From Gammaproteobacteria bacterium (GTDB lineage Bacteria; Pseudomonadota; Gammaproteobacteria; Pseudomonadales; Pseudohongiellaceae): DNA of 39,520 nucleotides. Below, piece by piece: positions 25,974 to 33,997 of the stretch (position 1 is the stretch's first letter; each line of letters opens with the position of its first letter). Made by a program: the position numbers and the translations under genes. Below the pieces are notes generated by a model. That model searched no databases. It had not been told where the DNA came from and saw only the letters and a list, made by a program, of their open reading frames with translations. The stretch is taken from positions 1 through 39,520 of the forward strand of contig VMDC01000006.1 of NCBI GenBank assembly GCA_008081045.1, written 5' to 3'.

Positions 25974-27335
25974 TCAGTCGTCGCTGGGGTTCGGGTGCGT
26001 CTCCGTGACGCTCGAGTGGACGGTGCCGTCGGCAAGTCTGGTGACAAGAGTTTGTCCGGGCGCAACATCAGTCGTCTGTCTGACTACCTGGCTGCTTTCC
26101 GTCAGACTGATACTGAACCCGCGGTCCAGCACCGCCAGCGGACTGACCGCATTGAGATTCCTGCTGAGGGAAGCCAGCTGTTCCCGGCCTTGATCAAGAT
26201 GTCTGCGGCCGGAATGGGCCAGGCGCTGACTGAGTGCGGTAAGCTGGGTCCGCTGTTGCGACAGCTTTTGTGCGGGGCTGACCGCGATCAGTGCTCGCTG
26301 CTGCAAGGCCAGCAGCGCTGCGGCCTGCTGAAGCCGGTTGCGCAGAACGCGTTTAAGCTGCAGCTCCAGCCTGTCGAGAGTCTGGGCGTGATCCTGCAGT
26401 CGCCTGTCCGGCCGGCGCAGCCGTCTGGCCATCCAACCCAGTCGCTCCTTGCGCCACGTGAGAGATTGCCCGGCCAGGTTGCTGAAACGCTGCAGCAGGC
26501 CCTGCAGCTGCTCAAGAGAGTCCAGCTGGTCCGGGCTCAACAGTTCGGCTGCTGCAGACGGTGTCGGCGCCCTGAGATCTGCGACCAGATCGGCGATGGT
26601 AAAGTCGATTTCATGGCCGACCGCCGACACGACGGGCAGCTCGCTGGCAAAAATGGCTCTGGCGACGGATTCTTCGTTGAACGCCTGCAGGTCCTCCAGA
26701 GAACCTCCGCCCCGGCCAACGATCAGAGCCTGTAAACCCAGCGTGTCGGTGAGCGTGTTGGCCAGCGCCAGTGCGGAACTGATCTCGCCCGGGGCTTCCG
26801 GACCCTGAACCGCTACCGGGAAGACAGTAAGTCGGGTTGCCGGGAATCGGCGTCCAAAAACGCTCACCATGTCACGGACCGCTGCGCCGGTGGCGGAGGT
26901 GATCAGCCCGACGTGATGGTAACCCTCCAGAATTTCCTTTTTGTGTCTCTGATCAAACAGGCCTTCAGCCTGCAAACGTTGTTTGAGCTGCTCAAAGGCG
27001 CGCCGTAAAGCCCCGTCGCCGGCTTCCTCCATCTGGCTCACGATCAGCTGGTAGTCACCGCGGTTAGGGTAAATGCTCAGCTGGCCGCGGACGATCAGCT
27101 GATCCCCGTTTTTCGGGCTGAATCGGACCAGGCGGTTGCGGCCGGCAAACATGGCACAGCGCACCTGAGATTTCTGATCTTTGAGTGTGAAATACCAGTG
27201 GCCGGATGCCGGATTGGCGAAATTTGAGATTTCGCCTTCCACGGCGACCTGTGAAAAGTGCCCCTCAAGCAGGGATTTTGCCATCTGGTTCAGACTGCTG
27301 ACACTGAGTACTTTTTCAGGCTCAGTTGTCGACAT
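25974..27335 (-). CDS. xseA: Exodeoxyribonuclease VII large subunit
   Basis: Catalytic subunit of the single-strand-specific ExoVII. It has 453 residues from the ATG at 27335, with GAGG about 10 bases upstream; an upstream frame extension to 27398 is less likely. An N-terminal OB-fold (about 10-105, VAVEGEISNFANPASGHWYFTLKD in part) is followed by the ExoVII_L core with GLITSATGAAVRDM, VGRGGGSLEDLQAFNEE and SAVGHEIDFTIADLVADLRAPTPSAAAE (in part). A long helical, Gln/Leu/Arg-rich coiled coil covers about 265-400. The small subunit xseB is not in the window. Confidence 0.95.
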   Translation of the reverse strand: MSTTEPEKVLSVSSLNQMAKSLLEGHFSQVAVEGEISNFANPASGHWYFTLKDQKSQVRCAMFAGRNRLVRFSPKNGDQLIVRGQLSIYPNRGDYQLIVSQMEEAGDGALRRAFEQLKQRLQAEGLFDQRHKKEILEGYHHVGLITSATGAAVRDMVSVFGRRFPATRLTVFPVAVQGPEAPGEISSALALANTLTDTLGLQALIVGRGGGSLEDLQAFNEESVARAIFASELPVVSAVGHEIDFTIADLVADLRAPTPSAAAELLSPDQLDSLEQLQGLLQRFSNLAGQSLTWRKERLGWMARRLRRPDRRLQDHAQTLDRLELQLKRVLRNRLQQAAALLALQQRALIAVSPAQKLSQQRTQLTALSQRLAHSGRRHLDQGREQLASLSRNLNAVSPLAVLDRGFSISLTESSQVVRQTTDVAPGQTLVTRLADGTVHSSVTETHPNPSDD

Positions 27336-27413
27336 TGCGGGTGCCTCAGGCAAAATCACCGCGCCACTCCGGCCCGGCTCCGAAGGCTTGCGATGCATAC
27401 CTCAGCGCGCAGT

Positions 27414-28652
27414 TTATTCAGTGACATCGCTGACAGACCCGCCCGTGTACCGTTCAATGATCAGTGTTGCCGCCATATTGGCAGCAATGTTTGCCCCGGT
27501 GATAAACATGTCAATAATGAGGTCCACCGCGATCAGCAGTCCGATACCTTCCACAGGCAGATCGAGCGCCACAAATACGGGGGTGATGACCAGCAGGCCG
27601 CCGCTGGGAATGCCGGGACTGTAGAAACTCAGCACTCCGATAGCGAGTGCGATAGCAATCGTTTCTGGCAGCGCAAGCTCGATGCCGTACAGGGCCGCAA
27701 TGAAATAGGCGCCACAGGTGCGGGCCAGGGGAGACGCAAATTTGAACAGGGTGACCGCGGTCGGCAGCACCAGGCCTGCCGTGTTCTGGTCGATTGCCAG
27801 ATCCCGGCTCGCTGCCAGAGTTGCCGGCAGCGCCGCGAGGGAGGACCGGGTCCCGAGCCCGATCACCTGCACCGGTGCCATGGTTCTGGCAAACCGCCAG
27901 ACGTCATAGCCTAAGAGCCCGAGAATCAGATACAGCGTGCTTGCCAGCAGCACGATCAGGCTGCAGGTCAGGAAGATAAAACTGCCCAGCAGCACAACCG
28001 ATTCTGTGCCGAGATTGGCGGCAACAGGCAGTACCAGCGCGAAGATTCCGTAGGGTGACAGCGCCATCACCCAGGCGATCACCACAAACAGCGCCTCTTT
28101 TACGGCGGCGAAAAACCCGACAAGTTGCTTTCGGCTCTGCGGATCGATTTTCAACAGAGCCAGCGCAAATATGCCGGTGAACACCATCAGCGGCAGAATC
28201 TCACCGTTCGCAGCGGCCGAGAACGGGTTGGCTGGCACCAGATTGATTAGCCAGTTGCTGAAGGGGGGGAGAGCGCTGCGATCCTCTGCTTGTTGAACAA
28301 AGCTGCGCATCAGTTCAGCCGATTCGCTGCTGAGGGTCAGACCTGAGATCAGCGGTGCGGCGAACAGCACGGAAAACGCACTGGACAGCAGGATCAGTCC
28401 TGCAAACAGACACAATGAACGCCCGCCGATTGCCAGAACCCGATGGCTCTGTTCAGTGCCGCCGATGGCGACAATGACTAAGGACATCAGCAGGGGAACA
28501 ATGGTCATACGAATGGCATTGACCCAAAGGCTGCCAAGCGGAGCAATCATCGCTGGCAGCCCGTTCAGCCACTGCGAATCGTTCTGGGCGATGAACAGCC
28601 CGAACAGGCAACCGGCAAACAGGCCGATAAGGATTTTGTAGGATAGGTTCAT
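27414..28652 (-). CDS. Divergent DAACS-family (dicarboxylate/amino acid:cation symporter-like) transporter
   Basis: A 412-residue, strongly hydrophobic protein with the topology of the GltP/Glt-Ph family: a TM start LIGLFAGCLFGLFIAQ, an RMTIVPLLMSLVIVAI segment, an HP1-like RSSLAALPA (269-277), an HP2-like FYSPGIPSGG (343-352) and a TM8-like IDMFITGANIAANMAATLII. Relative to the family, TM7 lacks the NMDGT signature (local sequence LPTAVTLFKFAS, 296-307). In TM8 the substrate Arg is Ile384 and the second Asp is Asn392, while Asp377, Asp381 and Asn388 remain. Substrate and coupling ion are therefore uncertain. It is probably transcribed alone; xseA follows after 78 bp on the same strand. Confidence 0.8.
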   Translation of the reverse strand: MNLSYKILIGLFAGCLFGLFIAQNDSQWLNGLPAMIAPLGSLWVNAIRMTIVPLLMSLVIVAIGGTEQSHRVLAIGGRSLCLFAGLILLSSAFSVLFAAPLISGLTLSSESAELMRSFVQQAEDRSALPPFSNWLINLVPANPFSAAANGEILPLMVFTGIFALALLKIDPQSRKQLVGFFAAVKEALFVVIAWVMALSPYGIFALVLPVAANLGTESVVLLGSFIFLTCSLIVLLASTLYLILGLLGYDVWRFARTMAPVQVIGLGTRSSLAALPATLAASRDLAIDQNTAGLVLPTAVTLFKFASPLARTCGAYFIAALYGIELALPETIAIALAIGVLSFYSPGIPSGGLLVITPVFVALDLPVEGIGLLIAVDLIIDMFITGANIAANMAATLIIERYTGGSVSDVTE

Positions 28653-28806
28653 ACCGTTTCCTGTCAGTCTACTGAAGCAGTGAGCCCTGTCAGGGTGATT
28701 CTTGCCGGAGTTTTTCGTCTTCCGGCAGTCCCTTTGAAATTACAGACTCAGAGTCCAATTCACCACGCTGCGTTGCTCGACATGAGGGGCGAGCCCGCGC
28801 CGAGAA

Positions 28807-28835
28807 TTGAGACGCCTGTTCAGATTTGCTAGGGT
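28807..28835 (+). promoter_or_regulatory. Probable promoter of the VOC gene
   Basis: TTGAGA (28807-28812) and TAGGGT (28830-28835) are 17 bp apart, with TGC directly before the -10 (extended -10 type). They lie 32 bp upstream of the ATG at 28868. The 215-bp gap to the divergent transporter also holds a 7-bp hairpin, TGCCGGA (28703-28709) with TCCGGCA (28721-28727). Confidence 0.5.
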
Positions 28836-28867
28836 CATTCTACTCAAGATTTTTATCAGGTGCAGTG

Positions 28868-29425
28868 ATGAGTAACGTAAAGATCCCGCATGACCAGAAT
28901 CACCCTAAGGCAGAAGCCGAATGCCGGCATGAGCATTTCGATGCCTTGCTTGAACAATATGAAAGCAAGCAACTGTCCAGACGCCAATTGCTGGGCGCAC
29001 TGGTGGCTTCCGCAGTCGGCGTTTCGATGACTCCAGCTCAGGCGCAAGCGCCCGCTGCGGTGGGGCGTTCAATGAACCATGTTTCTCTGTCGGTCAGTGA
29101 CGTGCAGCGCTCCGCGGATTTCTACAGCCGGGTTCTGGGGCTGGAAATCATCAGCCGGCCAGCCAACGGAGGCCTGAATATGGGGCTGGGGTCGGAAAGT
29201 TTTCTTGGTCTGTATGAGCTCGGGGATCCCGGGCGTATGCATCATCTTTGTGTCGGCGTGGACAATTACAATCCGGATCTACTGGCTGAAAGACTGTCGG
29301 ATCACGGCATCCAGGCCAATATCAACAGGGACCCGGCCAATCGGACCAGTGGCGGGGATCAACTGTATTTCAATGACCCAGACGGCATTCTGGTGCAGTT
29401 GGCACAGCATGGGTACCTTGGCTGA
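28868..29425 (+). CDS. VOC-superfamily protein with a twin-arginine-type signal
   Basis: The 185-residue product has a polar 36-residue lead, then SRRQLLGALVASAVGVSMTPAQAQA (region 37-61), matching a Tat signal with Arg38-Arg39 and an A-x-A cleavage site. The mature part is one vicinal-oxygen-chelate (glyoxalase/dioxygenase) module with MNHVSLSVSDVQRSADFYSRV, in part, and LYFNDPDGILVQLAQHG. Possible metal ligands include His71 and the HH of RMHHL; the last strand has Gln where Glu is usual. I start at 28868 rather than the in-frame 28826, which lies inside the promoter. It converges on the peroxidase gene, 2 bp apart. Substrate unknown. Confidence 0.82.
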   Translation: MSNVKIPHDQNHPKAEAECRHEHFDALLEQYESKQLSRRQLLGALVASAVGVSMTPAQAQAPAAVGRSMNHVSLSVSDVQRSADFYSRVLGLEIISRPANGGLNMGLGSESFLGLYELGDPGRMHHLCVGVDNYNPDLLAERLSDHGIQANINRDPANRTSGGDQLYFNDPDGILVQLAQHGYLG

Positions 29426-29427
29426 CT

Positions 29428-30693
29428 CTATCCGCCCGGCGGTTTCAGCCATTTTTGCTCGGTCTGCAAAGGCGCAGTCAGGGTTGTCATAAAGGCTTCC
29501 AGCTGTTTGAGCTGCACCGGCCGCAAGGCCAGAGGTTTCGCCTCATTGTGGCTGAGCATGGAAGTGGGAGCCTCGTTGTAATGCTCCATGACCGCTTTCA
29601 GATCGGCGATCTGACCGCCGTGCATGTAGGGCGCCGTTTCGGTGATGTTCCTCAGCGTTGGTGTCTTGTGCGCGCCGACCAATTCATTGTCATCTTTGGC
29701 AAACCTGAGCTCCGTGCACTGACCCGGCTCAGCATCGCTGTATTGCCCCAGACAATTGAACTCATCCTGACGCGCAAGTCTGATGCCATCATACCTTCCC
29801 ATAGGGGGCAGCTGTCCCGCAATGGCAAGCACGCCGGTATTGTGAAATTCGAAATTGGTCAGCAGCGGGCCGTTGTGACAGCTGATGCATTGGGCCTGGT
29901 CAATGAACAGAGCAAGGCCCGCCAGCTCGTCTTTGCTGAGCAGGCTCCCCGGTATTACGGCAGAACTTTCAGTCAAGCTGTCGGCATAGTCGTCAAAACG
30001 ACTGCGCCCGGGTTTGATCTTGCGCTGGTAAGCCGCGAGTGTCTTGCCGATGTTGGCAAAAACCCGATTGATGTCCTGCCGCAGATCCGTCCCGAGAGAT
30101 TCCCAGTTCCTTCGGAGCAGCTCATCGCCCAGCGGCGAGGCTGCGCGGGGCGCGCCCGGCAATGCGGGCAGTGGCTGAAAGAGTGCTTCGTATTGCGATT
30201 TGTAAAGCGGATCCTCGGCGATCAGGCGTACTACCTGCAGTCGATCCAGATTGTGTTCATGACCGGCTTCGATCGGGGCGAGGGCCTGGGCCCACTGTGA
30301 ATCTTTCCGGCCGTCCCAGTAAAACCAGGGGCTGTAGGCGAGCCCGACGAGGGAAGGCGTATGCCTGAAGCCCGTTTCGGTGCCCACTGCGAGAGTCCGG
30401 TCATCGGTGAAGTAGTTTTGTGGCTGGTGGCAGCTCGCGCAGGCGACTTCGCCATTGCCGCTGAGGCGCTGGTCGAAATACAGGCGGTGTCCGAGCCGGG
30501 CAGCAAGCTCGCTCTCTGCCACCGCGTTACTCGGATCGCCCGGGGTTGCCGGAAGCCGGGAAAGAGACAGGGACTGGATGAGTGCGCGCTGCGCCGGCGT
30601 CCATTCAGCGGGCAGGGGATCAGGTAACAGTCTCCAGGCCAACAATCCCACCACCGCTGTCAGAGTACATCCCGCGATCAGGATCCGTGTCAT
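29428..30693 (-). CDS. Di-haem cytochrome c peroxidase/MauG-family protein
   Basis: The 421-residue protein has an N-terminal hydrophobic anchor or signal (about 4-22) and two haem c sites: Cys85-x2-Cys88-His89 (CASCH) in the N-terminal domain and Cys269-x2-Cys272-His273 (CISCH) in the second. Further family marks are FTDDRTLAVGTETGFRHTPSL (in part), FYWDGRKDSQWAQAL, and KTPTLRNITETAPYMHGG near the C terminus with a likely distal Met. Such proteins reduce periplasmic peroxide or modify proteins (MauG). It is the last gene of a minus-strand operon with the cupin and YtkA-like genes, overlapping the latter by 4 bp. Confidence 0.92.
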   Translation of the reverse strand: MTRILIAGCTLTAVVGLLAWRLLPDPLPAEWTPAQRALIQSLSLSRLPATPGDPSNAVAESELAARLGHRLYFDQRLSGNGEVACASCHQPQNYFTDDRTLAVGTETGFRHTPSLVGLAYSPWFYWDGRKDSQWAQALAPIEAGHEHNLDRLQVVRLIAEDPLYKSQYEALFQPLPALPGAPRAASPLGDELLRRNWESLGTDLRQDINRVFANIGKTLAAYQRKIKPGRSRFDDYADSLTESSAVIPGSLLSKDELAGLALFIDQAQCISCHNGPLLTNFEFHNTGVLAIAGQLPPMGRYDGIRLARQDEFNCLGQYSDAEPGQCTELRFAKDDNELVGAHKTPTLRNITETAPYMHGGQIADLKAVMEHYNEAPTSMLSHNEAKPLALRPVQLKQLEAFMTTLTAPLQTEQKWLKPPGG

Positions 30694-31109
30694 AGCTGGA
30701 ATTCCAGAGTCGCTGATTCTTGGCCCTGAGCGCTGGTGACGTCGAATGTCAGCAGCCAGCGACCCGGCATGTGAAACCTTACGCCCTCCAGCAGGTAGCG
30801 GCCGGGGGCGATCTCTCCGGTGACGACAGGCGAGGTCGGTAAACCGTGGTCATGATCAGGCATGCCGCCAACGACTGACATCTGCGCCCCGTTCAAAGGG
30901 GCGCCATCGGCGGTGTAAAGCACGAGCTCCCAACTGTGAATGGTATTGATTGCCAGCGGATTGAGCTGGCTGAAGATCTCAAGCCTTGAGCCCTGGCTGG
31001 TTGTCAGGGAAAAAGTGGCCGACTGGCTCCAGCCGTTCATGGCTGGCAGCCACAGAAACAGTCCGGTGAGAAGAAAGATTCTGAGGGTCGGTAGCGTCAT
31101 AAGTCTCAC
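30690..31109 (-). CDS. Small exported YtkA/FixH-like protein
   Basis: The 139-residue protein has a signal-peptide-like N terminus (about 1-29, IFLLTGLFLWLPAMNGWSQ). A single beta-rich domain follows with the FixH/YtkA-type pattern: GGMPDHDHGLPTSP (81-94), then RYLLEGVRFHMPGRWLLTFDV (104-124, in part). The Met83, His86, His88, His113 and Met114 cluster could bind a metal such as copper; this is inference. It sits 3 bp after the cupin gene and overlaps the peroxidase start by 4 bp, so it probably assists the peroxidase or its maturation. Confidence 0.72.
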   Translation of the reverse strand: MRLMTLPTLRIFLLTGLFLWLPAMNGWSQSATFSLTTSQGSRLEIFSQLNPLAINTIHSWELVLYTADGAPLNGAQMSVVGGMPDHDHGLPTSPVVTGEIAPGRYLLEGVRFHMPGRWLLTFDVTSAQGQESATLEFQL

Positions 31110-31112
31110 TGA

Positions 31113-31475
31113 TCAGCCGCTGTGGTAGTTCTCGAGACTGAACCGGGGGCTGCAGATGGCCATCAGTTCCAGATCACTCTCGCCGGTATTGGTAATACGC
31201 TGTCTGGTGCCGGGCGGGATTAGTACGACGTCACCTGCGTGTACTGCAGCGGCAGCGGAATCGCCAACCTCGACAAGCCCCTCGCCGCTGAGAATGACGT
31301 AGCGTTCATAAGTGTCGGTCAGCCAGTGCCATGCAGTCTGCTGACCTGCCAGCACCCTGGCATGGGCGATTGAGACCGCACTGTCCTGATCCGTGTTGGA
31401 CACTTCGATGATGTAACAACCTTCCTTGAAGTAGTATTCGTTGGCTTTCTGGAGTTTTCTGACGTAGGGATGCAT
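31113..31475 (-). CDS. Small cupin-domain protein
   Basis: The 120-residue soluble protein has one double-stranded beta-helix. The first cupin motif is ARVLAGQQTAWHWLTDTYERYVILSGEG (residues 39-66, partly quoted), with His50 and Glu57, but the second His of the HxH motif is Leu52. The second motif GDVVLIPPGTRQRITN has no His. The metal site is thus incomplete compared with dioxygenase cupins, so a binding or sensory role is as likely as catalysis. It is first in the operon with the YtkA-like protein and the di-haem peroxidase. Confidence 0.8.
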   Translation of the reverse strand: MHPYVRKLQKANEYYFKEGCYIIEVSNTDQDSAVSIAHARVLAGQQTAWHWLTDTYERYVILSGEGLVEVGDSAAAAVHAGDVVLIPPGTRQRITNTGESDLELMAICSPRFSLENYHSG

Positions 31476-31532
31476 GGGGGTCTCGGAGGCCTGTATCAGA
31501 ATTGGGCAGCCCCGCCTCTGCAGAGCTGCTGC

Positions 31533-32267
31533 CTAGGGTTTTCGGAATTTGAGGGTGAATCGATCGGTGTTGCCCCGGATGCCGGGAGTGCCGACTTCCT
31601 GCGCGAGATCGTCTTCAGGATGGTAATGGAGCGGACTGTAATCTTCGAATTGAAAGCCGAGCCCGGTCAGCTCCTTAATAACAAGCACCGGATCGAGGCG
31701 GCGCCCTATGGCACGATTATCCGGCTGCATATGACGACGGGTGTGATCAACAATTCCGTAGACTCCTCCGGATTTCAGCGCCTCAAAAACAGCCCGGTTC
31801 AGATGGTTCCGCCGCTCTACATTGAGATTGTGTAAATTCCAGAAGGTCAGAATCAGATCGAAGTCTGCTTCAGCAAAGCTGAATTCAGGCACATTCAGCA
31901 GAGTGAGCTCTTCGTTGATGGTCGAAGTACATTCCAGGCCCGGCAGTGCCATGACCTCACTTTTGAAGGTCTCACTGAGACCTATGGCAAACACCAGTTG
32001 CCCGGCTTCACTGCACAGAACCGGCCCGAGGATCTTCGACCAGTACCCACTTGCCGGGGAAAGCTCCAGCACTTTCATGCTGCTGTCGAGGCCAAAAAAA
32101 TCAAGCGCCTGCGCAGGCTTACGATTGCTATCTCTGGCGATCTCTGATGGCTCTCTGATGCTGCCCTGAATCGCGCTTTCAATCAGGGAGCGCGTACCGG
32201 CTGCTTCAGCCGCGAAGAGCTGGGCGCTGACGAAGAGCAGGGCCAGAGAGAGTAGGGTTTGAGGCAT
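31533..32267 (-). CDS. Exported class I methyltransferase-like protein
   Basis: A 244-residue protein with a clear signal peptide (MPQTLLSLALLFVSAQLFAA, cleavage after about residue 20-23). A Rossmann SAM-methyltransferase-like fold follows: motif I is VLELSPASGYWSKIL (66-80), a divergent form of E/DxGxGxG, followed by DFDLILTFWNLHNL and LKSGGVYGIVDHTRR. It resembles the predicted-methyltransferase group COG4798, many of whose members are also exported. SAM is not known to be available in the periplasm, so activity is uncertain. It is separate from the cupin operon (57 bp) and divergent from the next gene. Confidence 0.8.
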   Translation of the reverse strand: MPQTLLSLALLFVSAQLFAAEAAGTRSLIESAIQGSIREPSEIARDSNRKPAQALDFFGLDSSMKVLELSPASGYWSKILGPVLCSEAGQLVFAIGLSETFKSEVMALPGLECTSTINEELTLLNVPEFSFAEADFDLILTFWNLHNLNVERRNHLNRAVFEALKSGGVYGIVDHTRRHMQPDNRAIGRRLDPVLVIKELTGLGFQFEDYSPLHYHPEDDLAQEVGTPGIRGNTDRFTLKFRKP

Positions 32268-32383
32268 ACACTTACCATGCTGTGGTGCGAGTGCGCGATT
32301 AAAGCAAATTTCGCCTCAAATGTTTATCACTGATCCGGGCGGATGTGACGGCTCGCAGAATCCGGGATATCCCCCGAGTTTAG

Positions 32384-32410
32384 TTGCTGGCCGCTCTGTC
32401 GTGCTAGCAT
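32384..32410 (+). promoter_or_regulatory. Possible promoter of the unknown exported protein gene
   Basis: TTGCTG (32384-32389) and TAGCAT (32405-32410) are separated by 15 bp, with TGC before the -10, an extended -10 arrangement like that of the VOC gene. They lie 40 bp before the GTG start. The 183-bp intergenic region is shared with the divergent methyltransferase-like gene. Confidence 0.4.
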
Positions 32411-32450
32411 ACGGTCCGATCTTTTCTGGGAAAAAATACGGGAGAAAGCG

Positions 32451-33452
32451 GTGTCAGCCTTGAGGAAAGCAAAAGCAGCGAGTGGGTGTCTGTTGGTCAG
32501 CCTGAGCCTTGCCTCCGGCATCGCGTATTCTCAGCAAGGCGAGAGCCGTGGTTCAGGTGAGATACCTGACTTGCAGGGCGTGTACAGTATTGCCACGGTG
32601 ACGATGCTGGAACGGGGTGAGCAGTTCGGCGGTGAACTGGTGATCAGCGCTGAACAGGCGGCTGCCGTCGGTGAAACCGGAGCCAGCTATCTTGATGATC
32701 TTGTCAGCAATGTGGGCGGGGCCGAGGCTCAGGTCGGAGGCTACAACACGTTCTGGATGGATCCGGGTGAAAGAATGGCCGTGATTGACGGCGGCATCAG
32801 AACCTCGATTATCGTGGAGCCGGAGGACGGACGCCTGCCGTGGGCCGAAGGGGCTCAGCGGCGTATTTTTGGCAGTATGCGCGCGCAGGGCGCATTCGAT
32901 GGCCCGGAAGTGCGGCCCATGGGTGAGCGCTGCCTGGTCGGTTTCGGCTCGTCCGGTGGGCCACCGATGCTGCCGGTTCTTTACAACAATCACAGCCAGA
33001 TCGTTCAGACTGATGACTACGTGATGATTCTTGCTGAGATGAATCATGACGCGCGCATTATCCGCCTGAAAGACAGCCAGCATGACGAAATGCACAAATG
33101 GCTGGGGGACTCTATCGGATACTACGAGGGTGATAGTCTGGTTGTCGAAACGACCAACTTTCACGCACAGGAGGGTTTCCGCGGCGCCCTTCGTCATTTT
33201 TTCTATTTGTCTGCGGATGCCAGAATCACTGAAAGATTTTCCCGCCTTGATGAAAACACGCTGCTCTATCGATTCACGGTCGATGATCCTGCGGTCTATT
33301 CCCGACCCTGGAGCGGTGAACTGCCGATGAATGCTGTTGAGGATCAGATTTACGAGTACGCCTGCCATGAGGGAAACTACGCGCTTCCCGGTATCCTGGC
33401 CGGAGCAAGGCGGCAGGAGCTGCAGGCAGAATTCGGGCCGGTGGGCCAATAA
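32451..33452 (+). CDS. Exported protein of unknown function
   Basis: The family is not one I can name. The 333-residue protein starts with GTG (GGAGA 6-10 bases upstream). It has a signal peptide (about 1-27, GCLLVSLSLASGIAYS-Q) and a beta-rich body with recurrent short patterns: NTFWMDPGERMAVIDGG, YNNHSQIVQTDDYVMIL, GDSIGYYEGDSLVVETTNF, RFTVDDPAVYSRPWSGE. It ends in EYACHEGNYALPGILAGAR. Two or three cysteines (about Cys160 and the CHEGN cysteine) could form a disulfide. Similar tails occur in uncharacterised exported proteins of environmental bacteria. A c-type cytochrome gene follows after 45 bp and is probably cotranscribed. Confidence 0.7.
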   Translation: MSALRKAKAASGCLLVSLSLASGIAYSQQGESRGSGEIPDLQGVYSIATVTMLERGEQFGGELVISAEQAAAVGETGASYLDDLVSNVGGAEAQVGGYNTFWMDPGERMAVIDGGIRTSIIVEPEDGRLPWAEGAQRRIFGSMRAQGAFDGPEVRPMGERCLVGFGSSGGPPMLPVLYNNHSQIVQTDDYVMILAEMNHDARIIRLKDSQHDEMHKWLGDSIGYYEGDSLVVETTNFHAQEGFRGALRHFFYLSADARITERFSRLDENTLLYRFTVDDPAVYSRPWSGELPMNAVEDQIYEYACHEGNYALPGILAGARRQELQAEFGPVGQ

Positions 33453-33497
33453 TTGCTGGTAATCGTCATCAATCGCCAATAAGCAGAGGGCCGTGCC

Positions 33498-33917
33498 ATG
33501 ACAGCTTGTCGTTTTGTAGGTTCGATCGCCATCTTAATGTCGGTTTCCGCGGGTTTTGCAGATGAGCTGACGCCAGAGCTGTCCGTCAAGGAAATTATGA
33601 ACAGCATCGTGACGCCGGCAACCAACACCATCTGGGGAGCTTACCAGTTGGAAACCGAATCACAGTGGCAGGAAGTGGGCCATGCGGCGACGGCGGTGAT
33701 CGGCGCAGCCAATCTGCTGATGTTGGGTGGAACGGGCGAGGATGAGACAGAGATCGCCGGCGAGGCCGAATGGCAGCGATTTAATCAGCAGCTGCTGGCT
33801 GCGGCCCGACAAGTGCTGGTGGCGGTAGATGAGCGCGATGAGAATGCGCTGTCACAGGTGGGCAATGATGCGCTGTACCCGCCCTGTGAGAGCTGTCATC
33901 AGGCTTATCAGAAATAG
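33498..33917 (+). CDS. Cytochrome c556/c'-type monohaem protein
   Basis: A 139-residue periplasmic protein with a signal peptide ending GFA-DE at about residue 21-22 and a haem c site at the extreme C terminus, Cys130-x2-Cys133-His134 (PPCESCHQAYQK). This, together with an N-terminal helix bearing Met34 (KEIMNSIVTPATN), is the arrangement of the four-helix cytochrome c'/c556 family, where Met34 may be the sixth ligand. It probably passes electrons to or from the preceding exported protein. The gene lies 45 bp after that gene on the same strand. Confidence 0.85.
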   Translation: MTACRFVGSIAILMSVSAGFADELTPELSVKEIMNSIVTPATNTIWGAYQLETESQWQEVGHAATAVIGAANLLMLGGTGEDETEIAGEAEWQRFNQQLLAAARQVLVAVDERDENALSQVGNDALYPPCESCHQAYQK

Positions 33918-33997
33918 CAGGACGTCCGGTACTCGGCTGCCAATCCAAATCGCCACTGTTTGCTGCCGCTCTATATCGTCAATCTGCGCCGCCGGTT

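Noticed and set aside
28683..28727. Small dyads CCCTGTCAGGG and TGCCGGA/TCCGGCA in the transporter-VOC intergenic region as operators
   Set aside because: Short dyads of this size are frequent by chance and no regulator gene is adjacent.
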